Assembly: GCA_934502905.1 (NCBI GenBank)
Contig: CAKSVK010000005.1
Location: 1 to 54,380 of the forward strand
Reading direction: 5' to 3'
DNA: 54,380 nt
Origin: an uncultured Chitinophagaceae bacterium
Lineage (GTDB): Bacteria > Bacteroidota > Bacteroidia > Chitinophagales > Chitinophagaceae
Position numbers and translations under genes: made by a program. Within the stretch, counting starts at the first letter, position 1. Every line of letters begins with the position of its first letter. This document shows positions 1 to 9,695 of the stretch, piece after piece. The notes beneath the pieces are model-generated. The model worked only from the letters and a program-made list of their open reading frames with translations, did no database searches and was not told the origin of the DNA.

Positions 1-2
1 CC

Positions 3-1370
3 ATCCCGAATGCCAGTGGTCCGAGTGTAGCCGACCCGCGCACTGGAGAGATTATGGAAAGCCATATTAACTGGTACCACAATGTAATGCTGCTGTTGCG
101 CAACTGGTACTTTATACAGGCAGCTCCCAATGACACCGCCGCAAGAAAGATGGATTTTGATGAGGCCTTAATGGGGAGGCTGATCCGCTTTGTTGCGGCA
201 CATGAAGTAGGGCATACGCTCGGGTTGCGTCACAACTTCGGGTCAAGCTCGGCTGTGCCGGTAGACAGCCTCAGAAACAAAACCTGGCTGGAAAAGAATG
301 GGCATACCCCCTCCATTATGGATTATGCCCGCTTTAATTATGTCGCCCAGCCGGAGGATAAGATCCCCCGTGAATTGTTAATGCCCCGCATAGGCGTCTA
401 CGATACCTGGGCGATCGAGTGGGGATACCGTTGGTTTCCGGAAGCAAAAACACCTGAGGAAGAAATAGCCACGCTGAATAAGCTGACCATTGAAAAGCTA
501 AAGGACAGGCGTTACTGGTTTGGAACCGAAACCAACCCTGATGACCCTCGTTCACAAAATGAGGACCTTGGCGACAACGCCATGAAGGCAGGAGTATATG
601 GTATAAAAAATTTGCAGCGTATTATCCCCCACCTGGTAGGGTGGACCTCCAAAAAAGACGAGGACTATGAAAACCTTTCTTCCATGTACCTGGAAATAAC
701 TTCTCAATTTGGACGATACCTGGGGCATGTTGTAAAAAATATAGGAGGCATATACGAAACACCTAAAACAGTAGAACAGGAAGGCAGCGTGTATGAGCAT
801 GTTCCGCGAAAAATACAAAAAGAAGCCATGGCATTCCTTAGAAAGGAGATCTTTAATACCCCCACGTGGCTGCTTAATAACGAGATATCGGGACTTACGG
901 GCAATACAGGCTTGTCGGTGGTGAGCGCCCGGCAGGAAGCTGTCTTAAACAGGGTCATCAGCACAAACACGTTAAGCAAGCTGCTCACCATGGAAGCGGA
1001 AAAAGGAAATGGCGCCTATAAAGCAACAGAGCTGATGGACGACCTGCGGCAGGCTATATGGACAGAGCTGGCTACCGGGAAACCTATTGATATCTACAGG
1101 AGGAACCTGCAAAAATCTTACCTGGAGCGGATGCGGATGATCGTAAAACCTCCTCCCGCTTCCGGCATCAGCATTATGCTGCGCATAGGCGCCCCGGCAG
1201 CGATGCTGGATACACGAAGGAGCGATATCATCTCCATTCTGAAGGCAAACCTCCGCCTGCTGAAAGCAGACATAAAAGCCGCCACCCCTGCCACAATGGA
1301 TACTATGACGAAGTACCACCTGCAGGATGTTGCAGAAAGAATTGATGAGATCCTTTCAACTGACAAATAA
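3..1370 (+). CDS. Zinc-dependent metalloprotease, 3' part (5' end outside window)
   Basis: The reading frame is open from the left edge of the window, so the gene is truncated by the window and the ATG at 54 is internal. The metzincin zinc site HEVGHTLGLRH is at 201-233: three His ligands plus the catalytic Glu. The preceding frame reads SVADPRTGEIM, typical of the large Bacteroidota DUF5117/DUF4953 secreted metalloproteases of about 800 residues. A Met-turn candidate (SIMDYARFNY) follows at about 315-340. The C-terminal half is helical and lacks further motifs I recognise. It is probably an exported or periplasmic protease; the signal peptide would lie outside the window. It is followed after 12 bases by a Crp-like regulator. 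Family assignment is firm; substrate is unknown. Confidence 0.88.
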   Translation: MPNASGPSVADPRTGEIMESHINWYHNVMLLLRNWYFIQAAPNDTAARKMDFDEALMGRLIRFVAAHEVGHTLGLRHNFGSSSAVPVDSLRNKTWLEKNGHTPSIMDYARFNYVAQPEDKIPRELLMPRIGVYDTWAIEWGYRWFPEAKTPEEEIATLNKLTIEKLKDRRYWFGTETNPDDPRSQNEDLGDNAMKAGVYGIKNLQRIIPHLVGWTSKKDEDYENLSSMYLEITSQFGRYLGHVVKNIGGIYETPKTVEQEGSVYEHVPRKIQKEAMAFLRKEIFNTPTWLLNNEISGLTGNTGLSVVSARQEAVLNRVISTNTLSKLLTMEAEKGNGAYKATELMDDLRQAIWTELATGKPIDIYRRNLQKSYLERMRMIVKPPPASGISIMLRIGAPAAMLDTRRSDIISILKANLRLLKADIKAATPATMDTMTKYHLQDVAERIDEILSTDK

Positions 1371-1382
1371 CCGGGATATACC

Positions 1383-1964
1383 ATGCAGGAGGGATTAACA
1401 CAAATAAGGGAACTGGTACACCAGGTCCATCCGTTGACCGACGCCGGCTGGAATAAATTTTCGCAGGGATGGCTTTCTTTTGCCGCAAAACGAAAAGAAG
1501 TAATTACCGCTGCCGGCGAAACGGAGAGATACCTGTATGTAGTATTATCAGGCGTGCAACGGGTGGTATATTATGATGATGACAAGGAAGCTACCCTCGT
1601 TTTCACTTATGCGCCTTCGTTTGGCGGCGTACTGGATTCCCTGCTGCAACAGCACCCGTCCCGCTACTATTACGAGGCGCTTACGCCATCTTCTTTTTTG
1701 AAAATGCCCTGGGAAACGCTTGACGGGTTAATGAAATCCTGCCCCGATGTCGAATTCCTGGTTAGGAAAGGCATCACCGGCGCCATGGGCGGCTTGCTGG
1801 AAAGACTCGTAGAATTACAATGTTTTTCTTCTGAAGAAAAGTTCAGAAAGCTGTTGCAAAGGAGCCCCCACATACTGCAGCTGGTGCCGCATAAATACCT
1901 GGCAAACTACCTGGGTATCGATCCCACCAATTTCAGCAAGCTGATCAACCGCGTGAAAATATGA
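1383..1964 (+). CDS. Crp/Fnr family transcriptional regulator
   Basis: A 193-residue protein with an N-terminal cyclic-nucleotide-binding-like beta-roll (about residues 25-120, with ERYLYVVLSGVQRVVYY) and a C-terminal winged-helix end. The last helix (YLANYLGIDPTNFSKLINRVK) is the recognition helix typical of short Bacteroidota Crp-like regulators that control stress or catabolic genes. The effector residues that bind cAMP in E. coli Crp are not obvious, so the ligand is unknown. It lies 12 bases after the metalloprotease gene and may be cotranscribed with it. It converges on the acyl-CoA dehydrogenase gene, with only 3 bases between the two stop codons. Confidence 0.85.
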   Translation: MQEGLTQIRELVHQVHPLTDAGWNKFSQGWLSFAAKRKEVITAAGETERYLYVVLSGVQRVVYYDDDKEATLVFTYAPSFGGVLDSLLQQHPSRYYYEALTPSSFLKMPWETLDGLMKSCPDVEFLVRKGITGAMGGLLERLVELQCFSSEEKFRKLLQRSPHILQLVPHKYLANYLGIDPTNFSKLINRVKI

Positions 1965-1967
1965 TCT

Positions 1968-3113
1968 CTATTGCAGCACTTCGCGGGCGATCACGATCTT
2001 CTGTATTTCACTGGTACCTTCTCCTATGGTGCATAATTTGCTGTCGCGGTAATATTTTTCCACGGGAAAGTCTTTGGTATAACCATACCCACCGAATACC
2101 TGAACGGCATCGGTGGATACTTTTACCGCAACCTCACTGGCATAATACTTAGCCATCGCCGCTTCTTTTGTCATCTGCAGTCCCCTGTTCTTTTTATCTG
2201 CCGCCTGCCATATCAGCAGCTCCGCCGCCTCAATTTCTGTTGCCATATCGGCCAGCTTAAACGAGATCGCCTGGAAGCTTGCGATCGGCTTGCCAAACTG
2301 TTCTCGTTCTTTGGCGTATTGCAACGCAGCCGTATAAGCACCATATGCTATGCCCAGCCCCAACGCTGCTATGGATATCCGCCCCCCATCCAGCACTTTC
2401 AGCGATTGCTTAAACCCGGCCCCCACTTCTCCCAACCTGTTAGCATCGGGAATACGGCAGTTGTCAAAGATCATTTCAGTCGTTTCACTGGCCCGCATCC
2501 CCAGCTTGTTCTCTTTTTTACCGGCATTGAAACCCGGCGTTCCCCGCTCGACAATAAATGCGGTTGCATTGTTTTTCGCCCTGGGTTCTCCTGTCCGGGC
2601 GATCACCACGGCTACGTCTCCGGACTTACCATGGGTGATCCAGCATTTCGTACCATTCAAAACCCAATCAGCTCCGTCTTTCACGGCGGTGGTTTGTATA
2701 TTGCCCGCATCGCTTCCCGTACCCGGCTCTGTCAGCCCCCAGGCTCCTATCCATTCTGCAGTGGCAAGCTTCGGAAGGTATTTCTCCTTCTGCTGCTTTG
2801 AGCCGAAAAGGAGAATATGCCCGGTACAAAGCGAATTATGCGCTGCCAGGCTGAGCCCTATAGCACCGCAAACGCCGGCAATTTCTTTTATCACGGCAAC
2901 ATATTCCAGATAACCCAGCCCGGCGCCTCCATATTCTTCCGGTACCAGGATGCCCATCAATCCCAGCTTGCCCATCTCCTTGAATACAGGTACCGGGAAA
3001 ACCTGATTTTCGTCCCACTCCATTACATAAGGCTTAATATGCTGTGCTGCAAAATCCCTGGCGGTTTGCGCTACCTGAAGTGTCAATTCATCCTGTTCAA
3101 AATTCATCTTCAA
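1968..3113 (-). CDS. Acyl-CoA dehydrogenase
   Basis: A 381-residue flavoprotein that oxidises acyl-CoA thioesters to trans-2-enoyl-CoA, passing electrons to ETF. The whole length of the family is present. Signature 1 is seen as WGLTEPGTGSDAG, and the C-terminal signature QVFGGYGYTKDFPVEKYYRD is followed by IGEGTSEIQ, whose Glu after the Gly is the catalytic base of short- and medium-chain enzymes. The sequence resembles short-chain (butyryl-CoA) types. A second Met at residue 3 (MNFEQDEL) is an equally good start. It sits between the Crp-like gene and a helix-hairpin-helix gene read in the same direction. Substrate chain length cannot be told from the sequence. Confidence 0.93.
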   Translation of the reverse strand: MKMNFEQDELTLQVAQTARDFAAQHIKPYVMEWDENQVFPVPVFKEMGKLGLMGILVPEEYGGAGLGYLEYVAVIKEIAGVCGAIGLSLAAHNSLCTGHILLFGSKQQKEKYLPKLATAEWIGAWGLTEPGTGSDAGNIQTTAVKDGADWVLNGTKCWITHGKSGDVAVVIARTGEPRAKNNATAFIVERGTPGFNAGKKENKLGMRASETTEMIFDNCRIPDANRLGEVGAGFKQSLKVLDGGRISIAALGLGIAYGAYTAALQYAKEREQFGKPIASFQAISFKLADMATEIEAAELLIWQAADKKNRGLQMTKEAAMAKYYASEVAVKVSTDAVQVFGGYGYTKDFPVEKYYRDSKLCTIGEGTSEIQKIVIAREVLQ

Positions 3114-3130
3114 ATTGGTTTAATGAGCAA

Positions 3131-4024
3131 TCATTCCACGGTCAGATAGGGCTTTATTTTTTCGAAGATCTCATCGGTGACCATATGCACCTGCTTCAGT
3201 TCTTCTAACGCCTTAAATGACCCGTGTTGTTCCCTATACGCTATAACGGCATCGGCCAATCTATATTTTACATAAGGATGTGCTTTTAGGCTATCCTTAT
3301 GAGCGGTATTGATATTCATCTTCACAATACCCGACAGGTCGCAGCTTAACTGCCCCCGGATATGTTGAAAGGTACTGTCAGGCAATCCGTATACTTCATT
3401 CAATTGTCCGACGGTATAGAAACCTCCCAGCTTCTGCCGGTAAGCTACGATCCGCTTTGACAACACCGTGCCAATCCCTTTTAATTTTATGAGATCAGCA
3501 GCATCGGCGGTATTGATCTCTATGGTTGCCGGTTGCTGTACGGCATGTTGCTTCGCTTCCACCTGCTTTGCAGGTTTTGCGTTTTTCCGGATACGGATGT
3601 AAGGATACAATCTATCATATTCCTCCTTTTTGAGTCCAAATATTTTCTTAAAATCTTCCGGCTTGTAAAATTTTCCACCGCGGGATGTATAGTTTTCGAT
3701 GGTGGTTATTGTTTGTGCGGACAACCCCAATTGTAACCATCCTTCCCGCTCAAGGGTGTTGGGATCAAATTCGAATAGCCGGTATACCACTTCCTGTTCC
3801 GGTGGATCATCCGCTGTTTCTGCCGGTGGTAACACGGCATCAGCGTTTTGTATGAACCCGGCAACATCGCCTTCCAGTATTTCCAGCTTGCGGATATCCA
3901 GCTCCTCTCCTTCAAAAGCAGCGGGAAGAAACCAAAGAATGAGGATCAGAAGCAGCAGGGATATGATCCCGGTACGCTCCTTCCGGGAAAAATTAAAGTA
4001 TTCTTTAAAACGGTCAGCAAGCAT
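3131..4024 (-). CDS. Helix-hairpin-helix (ComEA-like) membrane-anchored protein
   Basis: About 297 residues from the Met at 4024 (MLADRFKEYF); an in-frame Met at 4054 would add 10 residues. One membrane segment is near the N-terminus (GIISLLLLILILWFLPAAF). The rest holds three helix-hairpin-helix modules: one around QTITTIENYTSRGGKF, one with the typical IEINTADAADLIKLKGIG, and one with MNINTAHKDSLKAHPYVKYR. This fold binds DNA without sequence specificity, as in the competence protein ComEA, but Bacteroidota genomes carry many such proteins of unproven role. The gene ends 18 bases before the acyl-CoA dehydrogenase start. A role in DNA uptake is only a possibility. Confidence 0.82.
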   Translation of the reverse strand: MLADRFKEYFNFSRKERTGIISLLLLILILWFLPAAFEGEELDIRKLEILEGDVAGFIQNADAVLPPAETADDPPEQEVVYRLFEFDPNTLEREGWLQLGLSAQTITTIENYTSRGGKFYKPEDFKKIFGLKKEEYDRLYPYIRIRKNAKPAKQVEAKQHAVQQPATIEINTADAADLIKLKGIGTVLSKRIVAYRQKLGGFYTVGQLNEVYGLPDSTFQHIRGQLSCDLSGIVKMNINTAHKDSLKAHPYVKYRLADAVIAYREQHGSFKALEELKQVHMVTDEIFEKIKPYLTVE

Positions 4025-4230
4025 AGCATAAGGTTTCCTGGAACAATGTGTCAATAAAGATAGAGAATACTTTGATCACCACCACCAAAGGCTTCCGGCG
4101 CTTCGGCCGGCGCCCAGGAATACCCCCGTTGTAAACCCGTTTTATGCACCTGTAAAATTAAAACGGTCCCGGTCCGTTATATCATCACTTGCAGAAAATA
4201 AACTACCTTGCCACATAAACCATAATTTTT

Positions 4231-5106
4231 ATGTTGAAATCAATGACAGGCTTTGGTCGATACGAACAGGCATTGGGAAAAAAGACATTCCTGGTAGAGA
4301 TCAAATCCTTAAACGGAAAACAGTTTGAGATACTGCTGAAACTGCCCAACATACTGAGGCCATACGAGTTTGAGATCAGGGGTATGATCTCCGAAAAACT
4401 GATCCGTGGAAGCATTGACTGCAACATTACCTTAAAGCAAAACGGCGCGGCAAAACCGGTTGTTATCAATACAGAGCTGGCAAAATCCTACTACCAGCCC
4501 CTGGCCGAGCTGGCAGAAAGCCTGAAGCTGGACACGGGCTCTATACTTAGCTCGTTACTGAAGCTGCCGGAGGTAGTGGTTCCCTCCACAGAAGTGATAA
4601 GCGATGAAGAATGGAACGCTTTCAAGGGTATATTGGCCACCGCACTGGAAAATATCAACCATCACCGCCTGAATGAAGGCGCTGCCCTGGAAAAAGACCT
4701 GCTGTTGCGTATAGAGAATATTGAAGCCCTGCAAAAGCAGGTAATAGAACTGGAACCCAGGCGCAGGCAGAAAATTAAGGACGGACTTACCAAGCTGCTG
4801 GAAGACAATGTTGGAAAGGATAATTTCGATAGCAACCGGCTGGAGCAGGAGATCATCTACTACATAGAAAAAATCGACATCAGCGAGGAGCAGGTTCGTT
4901 TAAGGAATCATTGTGATTATTTTAAAACATTGCTGAAAGACGGGGACGAAGCAAAAGGAAAAAAGCTTTCTTTCCTGCTGCAGGAAATAGGAAGAGAGAT
5001 CAATACCACAGGAGCTAAATCTTACGATTCAGAAATTCAGAAATGCGTAGTGATGATGAAGGATGAACTTGAAAAAGCAAAAGAACAAATTTTAAACGCT
5101 TTATAA
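4231..5106 (+). CDS. YicC family endoribonuclease
   Basis: A 291-residue member of the YicC family, widely conserved bacterial endoribonucleases. The N-terminal signature MLKSMTGFGRYE and the C-terminal DUF1732 end (FLLQEIGREINTTGAKSYD) are both present at the usual family length. The middle is charged and probably coiled coil (residues about 120-210). In many Bacteroidota yicC is followed by gmk; here the next gene is gldH, starting 11 bases later, so the two are probably cotranscribed. In E. coli YicC is reported to cleave small RNAs; the target here is unknown. A candidate promoter box (TACCTTG) lies in the 177-bp gap upstream, without a convincing upstream partner. Confidence 0.92.
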   Translation: MLKSMTGFGRYEQALGKKTFLVEIKSLNGKQFEILLKLPNILRPYEFEIRGMISEKLIRGSIDCNITLKQNGAAKPVVINTELAKSYYQPLAELAESLKLDTGSILSSLLKLPEVVVPSTEVISDEEWNAFKGILATALENINHHRLNEGAALEKDLLLRIENIEALQKQVIELEPRRRQKIKDGLTKLLEDNVGKDNFDSNRLEQEIIYYIEKIDISEEQVRLRNHCDYFKTLLKDGDEAKGKKLSFLLQEIGREINTTGAKSYDSEIQKCVVMMKDELEKAKEQILNAL

Positions 5107-5117
5107 AATTTGAATCA

Positions 5118-5600
5118 TTGAAAACTACCCGTTTCTTTTTTGTATTCACCTTATTACTGGGCTTACCGTTTTCAGGATGTAATACCGTAGATATCTACGA
5201 AAAAAATGTAGCTGTCCCGGAAAGTAAATGGCAATACAGCTTTAAACCATCCTTTAGCTTTTCGGTTACCGACACTACCTCTCTTTATAATATCTATGTT
5301 ACTTTGCGGCATACCTATGCCTATGCGTACAGCAATATCTGGCTGAACCTTCACTATACATTGCCGGGCGATACTACCAGGCAGCAGAAAATAGACATTC
5401 CGCTGGCAGATAACCAAAAGGCCAAATGGCTCGGAACCGGTATGGATGATATCTACGAAATACGACACCTGGTTTCGCCTCAGCCGTTTCGTTTTACACG
5501 TTCAGGGGAATGCAATTTCGTACTGGAGCAGATCATGCGGGAAAATCCGCTGCCGCAGGTCATCAATGCCGGGGTACGGGTTGAAAAAGTAACACAGTAA
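5118..5600 (+). CDS. gldH: Gliding motility lipoprotein GldH
   Basis: A 160-residue lipoprotein. The signal peptide (FFFVFTLLLGLPFSGC) ends in a lipobox with the acylated Cys at residue 21. The body has the features of GldH: VYEKN-like start (DIYEKNVAVPES), the DTTSLYNIYVTLRHT stretch and YSNIWLNLHY. GldH is one of the accessory lipoproteins needed for gliding and for stability of the type IX secretion machinery in Bacteroidota; its exact role is not known. The start is a TTG 11 bases after the yicC stop; no in-frame ATG precedes the signal peptide. The stop overlaps the ATG of the histidine kinase by one base (TAATG), suggesting translational coupling. Confidence 0.86.
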   Translation: MKTTRFFFVFTLLLGLPFSGCNTVDIYEKNVAVPESKWQYSFKPSFSFSVTDTTSLYNIYVTLRHTYAYAYSNIWLNLHYTLPGDTTRQQKIDIPLADNQKAKWLGTGMDDIYEIRHLVSPQPFRFTRSGECNFVLEQIMRENPLPQVINAGVRVEKVTQ

Positions 5601-6580
5601 TGGCGAACCTTTATAAAAGAAAAAGATTTACCGTTATCACCATTGTTTACTGGTTTCTGCTCACTTATATATTAACAGCCCTGCTATTTTGGCTGTTTTC
5701 CCTTCTCCGCCAAAATAGCCAGATGGCGGAATATAAGATCTTACAGTTAAAAAAAGACGAGCCGGATTATATCACCCAAGTGGAGGCCATCCGGAAACAG
5801 GAGGATATAAAAGTAGCGCAATACATAGGTGAGGGCGCAACCTTTACGCTGCTGATCCTGGTCGGCGCCGTTTTTGTGTACAGGGCCACCCGCCGCCAGA
5901 TCCGCCTGACCAACCAGCAACAGAATTTTATGATGGCGGTTACACATGAGCTTAAAACCCCGATCGCGGTCACAAAGCTGAACCTGGAAACGTTGATAAA
6001 GCGAAAGCTGGAAGATCATCAAAAAGAAAGACTGATCAATAATACACTGCAGGAGGCCAACAGGCTGAATACCCTCTGCGATAATATACTGGTAGCGTCA
6101 CAACTGGATGCCGGGCAATACCTCAGCTCCAAGGAATCATTCAACCTGAGTGATCTTGTTTTTGAAAGCACATCAAATTTTGAAGAACGTTTCCCAGAAA
6201 GAACGCTGAAACACCAGATTGAAACAGGCATTTTTGTAAATGGTGACAGGCTGCTGCTGCTGCTGGCAATTAATAATTTAATTGACAATGCCATCAAATA
6301 CTCAACAAAAGACAAAACTGTGACAATTGTTTTGAGCCGGCAGGGCAACAAAGCGCAGATCGAAATAATAGATGAAGGAGAAGGTATTAAAGAAAGCGAG
6401 AAATCAAGGATCTTTGAGAAGTTCTACCGTAGCGGCAGCGAGAGCACAAGAAAGACAAAAGGTACCGGTTTAGGGCTTTTTCTTACCCGCAAAATATTCG
6501 CAGATCATAAAGGAAACATTAAGGTGACCCATAATATCCCTTCGGGATGTATTTTTGTATGTACACTTGCTGCAAACTAG
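5600..6580 (+). CDS. Membrane sensor histidine kinase
   Basis: A 326-residue class I histidine kinase. Two membrane segments (about residues 11-35 and 80-96) flank a short 45-residue extracytoplasmic region, which is small for a ligand-binding domain. The phospho-acceptor His116 lies in VTHELKTPIAV. The ATPase domain shows the N box NLIDNAIKYS, the DEGEGI G1 box, and the GTGLGLFL G2 box. It overlaps gldH by one base and is followed after 12 bases by its response regulator. Coupling to gldH could mean that it senses surface or envelope state, but that is inference. Confidence 0.93.
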   Translation: MANLYKRKRFTVITIVYWFLLTYILTALLFWLFSLLRQNSQMAEYKILQLKKDEPDYITQVEAIRKQEDIKVAQYIGEGATFTLLILVGAVFVYRATRRQIRLTNQQQNFMMAVTHELKTPIAVTKLNLETLIKRKLEDHQKERLINNTLQEANRLNTLCDNILVASQLDAGQYLSSKESFNLSDLVFESTSNFEERFPERTLKHQIETGIFVNGDRLLLLLAINNLIDNAIKYSTKDKTVTIVLSRQGNKAQIEIIDEGEGIKESEKSRIFEKFYRSGSESTRKTKGTGLGLFLTRKIFADHKGNIKVTHNIPSGCIFVCTLAAN

Positions 6581-6592
6581 CAAACGGAAACT

Positions 6593-7300
6593 ATGAATAC
6601 AAATGCTCAGGGATATATATTGTTGGTAGAAGACGAAGAAAACCTCCAGGAAGCGCTGAAGCTGAATCTTGAACTGGAAGGCTATGAAGTAAGCTGTGCC
6701 TCGGATGGTACAGAGGCGCTCAAAAAGATAGCTGAAGAATATTTTGACCTGATCGTGCTCGACATTATGATACCGGGCATTGACGGGATCGGCGTGGCAG
6801 AAAACGTACGGCTGGGTAACAACGACGTGCCCATCCTGATGCTGAGCGCCAAAAGCAGCAGCGCTGAGAAAGTGCTGGGGTTAAAAAAAGGAGCGGATGA
6901 CTACCTTACAAAGCCCTTTAATCTTGAAGAGCTGTTGCTGAGGGTTAAAAAGCTGATCAGCAAAAACAAAAAGCTGCAGGAAAAAGAAACAATTGACGAT
7001 TATTATCAGTTCGGTAAAAACAAAGTTGACTTCAAGGCACAGTCTGCTGTAAACTTCCGTGGTGAGACCATTGAGCTCAGCAAGAAAGAAATAATGCTGC
7101 TGAAACTCCTGCTTGAAAACAGGAACGATGTCGTACCCCGCGAAAAGATACTACAATCGGTATGGGGTTACAACGTATATCCCACCACCCGCACGGTAGA
7201 TAATTTCATCCTCAGCTTCCGGAAATATTTTGAGGAAGACAGCCGCAGCCCGCGTTATTTTCATTCCATCAGGGGCGTTGGATATAAATTTACCAGCTAA
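6593..7300 (+). CDS. OmpR/PhoB family response regulator
   Basis: A 235-residue two-domain regulator. The receiver domain has the acidic pair EDE near residue 13, the phospho-acceptor Asp57 (IVLDIMIPG), and the conserved Lys in DYLTKPFNLEELL. The C-terminal winged helix (about residues 130-235) ends in the usual TVDNFILSFRKYFEED ... IRGVGYKF. It is the obvious partner of the histidine kinase 12 bases upstream. The target genes cannot be inferred. Confidence 0.94.
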   Translation: MNTNAQGYILLVEDEENLQEALKLNLELEGYEVSCASDGTEALKKIAEEYFDLIVLDIMIPGIDGIGVAENVRLGNNDVPILMLSAKSSSAEKVLGLKKGADDYLTKPFNLEELLLRVKKLISKNKKLQEKETIDDYYQFGKNKVDFKAQSAVNFRGETIELSKKEIMLLKLLLENRNDVVPREKILQSVWGYNVYPTTRTVDNFILSFRKYFEEDSRSPRYFHSIRGVGYKFTS

Positions 7301-7637
7301 GGATCGTTAAAAGGTATAAGCCTGACTGTGTATGGCGCCCGGCTGCAACCTGCGTCAGCAGTTCGGCGTGCATGGTACAGACAATTCTGTGGCAGATGAA
7401 TAAAGGTTTTCTACCTTTCCCCATTCGTGTTGCAGGTGACGCTACTCACATTTCTTCGCACGAACAACAATAACGGCATCTTTTCCTACCGCCGGAGGCG
7501 GTCAAGAACATAAAATATCCGAAGTTTTCAAACTTCCGACAGCAGCATAGGAATTTTAGGTCAACCGGGTAACCCTACTGTCAGCCTTTGTCATTCCTCA
7601 ATTCACGATCTAAAAAGACCCGGAACTTTAGGGGATG
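7301..7637. other. Gene-free stretch with two small hairpins
   Basis: No convincing gene in either strand. Two perfect inverted repeats are seen: CCGCC/GGCGG at 7489-7501 and GAAGTTT/AAACTTC at 7521-7536. They resemble dispersed palindromes of this kind of genome. Neither has a T-run, so they are poor intrinsic terminators, although the response regulator and the convergent oxidoreductase gene both end here. Confidence 0.5.
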
Positions 7638-8744
7638 CTACTGATTGATCAGGATCTTTGCACCACCCTTCCGGAGTGACTCATATATGGCGTCAATAAC
7701 GATCATATCCTTCAACCCTTCCTCACCCGATACATTCGGATCAGGCTTATTATTTAAGATGCAATCAGCAATGCCATCCATCTGCAGCGCCTGGTGGGTA
7801 TGTACCGGCTGATCCAATGGCCCCAGGTGGGTAGTACCCTTAATAGGGCCATAACCAAATGCAGGACGAAGCTCTGCAAAACCTTTTTCACCTGAAAGAA
7901 ATAAACGCTCAGCATAATTAAAGTTGTAGGAACATCCGCAATTGGCAATGGCTCCACTGGGAAAGCCTAACTGGAATAATACCGTTTCATCTACGTCTGC
8001 AAATTTTACGGGATCTGTTTTCACTTCCTGCGCAGTTACCCACACCGGCTCTTCTCCCGTTGCATAACGGGCGCCGTTCAATGAATATACGCCTACATCC
8101 ATGATGGCCCCGCCACCTGCCAATGCATGTTTCAGCCGCCATTGGGTAGGATCGCCGATACGGAATCCCATAAAATTATCCACGTATTTGATCTTGCCGA
8201 ACTCCCCGGCTTCCCGCATCCTGATGATTTCCCGCGTATGCGGCTCAAAATGTAAGCGATAACCTATATAAAATTTCACACCGGCTTTTTTGCAGGCCGC
8301 TATCATTTCCCTGGCCTGCTGTGCATTATCTGCCACCGGCTTCTCACAGATGACATGCTTCCCTGTAGCGGCTATTTGCAGCACATGCTTGTAATGAAGC
8401 GAATTGGGTGTTGTTATATACACCAGGTCTATTTCATCATTGTTTGCAATGTCTTGTACATTATCATAGTTGTAAATATTCCTGTTCGGAATATTATAGT
8501 TTTTCTGCCACTGCTCTATTTTTGAGGGGGTGCCGGTAATGATACCCGTTAGTGTTGCCAGCCGGCATTCCTTCATTGCTTTTGCTACAATATTGGCATA
8601 TCCGCCCAATCCCATCAACGCTACACGCAGCGTGTTTTTTGCAGGGGCATAAGGATATGCTGCTGCATCTGAAGACAGGGGGTTAACGGCCAGGGCGCCC
8701 AGCCCCATAGAAACCTTATACAGGAAATTACGACGAGTATTCAT
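7638..8744 (-). CDS. Exported Gfo/Idh/MocA family oxidoreductase
   Basis: A 368-residue NAD(P)-dependent sugar oxidoreductase. The N-terminus (MNTRRNFLYKVSMGLGALAV) is a Tat-like signal with a near twin-arginine motif, so the protein is probably exported folded with its cofactor, as glucose-fructose oxidoreductases are. The Rossmann motif is ALMGLGGYAN and the family Lys-Pro signature is HVICEKPVA. The C-terminal sheet domain is complete. Substrate is not predictable. It stands alone, with 107 bases separating it from the comB-like gene on the same strand. Confidence 0.88.
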   Translation of the reverse strand: MNTRRNFLYKVSMGLGALAVNPLSSDAAAYPYAPAKNTLRVALMGLGGYANIVAKAMKECRLATLTGIITGTPSKIEQWQKNYNIPNRNIYNYDNVQDIANNDEIDLVYITTPNSLHYKHVLQIAATGKHVICEKPVADNAQQAREMIAACKKAGVKFYIGYRLHFEPHTREIIRMREAGEFGKIKYVDNFMGFRIGDPTQWRLKHALAGGGAIMDVGVYSLNGARYATGEEPVWVTAQEVKTDPVKFADVDETVLFQLGFPSGAIANCGCSYNFNYAERLFLSGEKGFAELRPAFGYGPIKGTTHLGPLDQPVHTHQALQMDGIADCILNNKPDPNVSGEEGLKDMIVIDAIYESLRKGGAKILINQ

Positions 8745-8851
8745 ATTGCAATGATTTGTTAGTTGAGTATTTTGGCAGACTAAGTTCCCTAATTATTTTT
8801 ATCCGGCAAAGAATAAAAGCAGGGTTTTATGCTTTCACAAGTGAATAAACA

Positions 8852-9586
8852 TCAATGGTCACCCGCAGTTAGTCTGCCATCGGAAAAAACGGGTAATACA
8901 TTAGCGGTATCGGGTGTAAGGCAGTATGCTATATCCTTCTCCAGCCCATAGCCGCTCAGCCGCAGGTAATGAGAGGCATGCTTACGCTTTACATAGGAGA
9001 ACAGGTCTTCCTTTGCTTCCGCGTAAACAGACTGCGCTATGGAAGATGAATCACAGTTGATATGAAAATGATCTTTTACCTTATCCACGACGGCGCCGGC
9101 AAACAAGGTGTCTTCAATATTGATCCTGTCTTTCCACGCGCCACAGGCCAATATCACGTTCCTGCGCTGGCTGAGAAGATAGTCAATTACCGCCGATTGA
9201 TTGGCAAATGCGCCGGTAATGATATTTGTTGCGCCTTTTTCCAGCGCCATATACAGTAGTTTCGTTCCATTGGTGGTGGTCAGCACCAGATTTTTGTTTT
9301 GAATAAATTCACGGTCATATTCCAGCGGAGAATTACCGTGTTGTAATCCTTCAATTACCTTACCTTCTCTTTCACCGGCAGTGATTGCCCCCTTCAGCTT
9401 TCCCAGGGTAATGCATTTTTCTACGGTATCCACTGGCAATACACTCTCCGCTCCGTTATAAAGCGCTGTAGCAATAGTAGAAGTAGCGCGTAATACGTCT
9501 ATGATCACAACAATTGCATTATCAATCTCATACAGGTCCAGCAATGCGGGAGAAAGCACGGTATATAAAGAGGGCTTATCTGGCAT
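8852..9586 (-). CDS. 2-phosphosulfolactate phosphatase family protein (ComB-like)
   Basis: A 244-residue protein of the ComB family, Mg-dependent acid phosphatases that in coenzyme M-producing archaea hydrolyse 2-phosphosulfolactate. Motifs seen are VVIIDVLRATSTIATAL near residue 27, the AGEREGKVIEG loop, NSPLEYD, and VLTTTNGTKLL. In Bacteroidota and cyanobacteria the family is common without coenzyme M, so the real substrate here is uncertain; sulfolactate production for sporeless bacteria is one idea. Start at 9586 (MPDKPSLYTVLSP) fits family length. Confidence 0.85.
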   Translation of the reverse strand: MPDKPSLYTVLSPALLDLYEIDNAIVVIIDVLRATSTIATALYNGAESVLPVDTVEKCITLGKLKGAITAGEREGKVIEGLQHGNSPLEYDREFIQNKNLVLTTTNGTKLLYMALEKGATNIITGAFANQSAVIDYLLSQRRNVILACGAWKDRINIEDTLFAGAVVDKVKDHFHINCDSSSIAQSVYAEAKEDLFSYVKRKHASHYLRLSGYGLEKDIAYCLTPDTANVLPVFSDGRLTAGDH

Positions 9587-9695
9587 ATGTTCAAATTATT
9601 CTATCTGCAAATATCAGGTGCGAACATTTAAAAAGAAGTAAAAAGACTTTCCCTTGGTGAAAAAAAAAGCACCGCATTTGCGAACCCGATCGCCC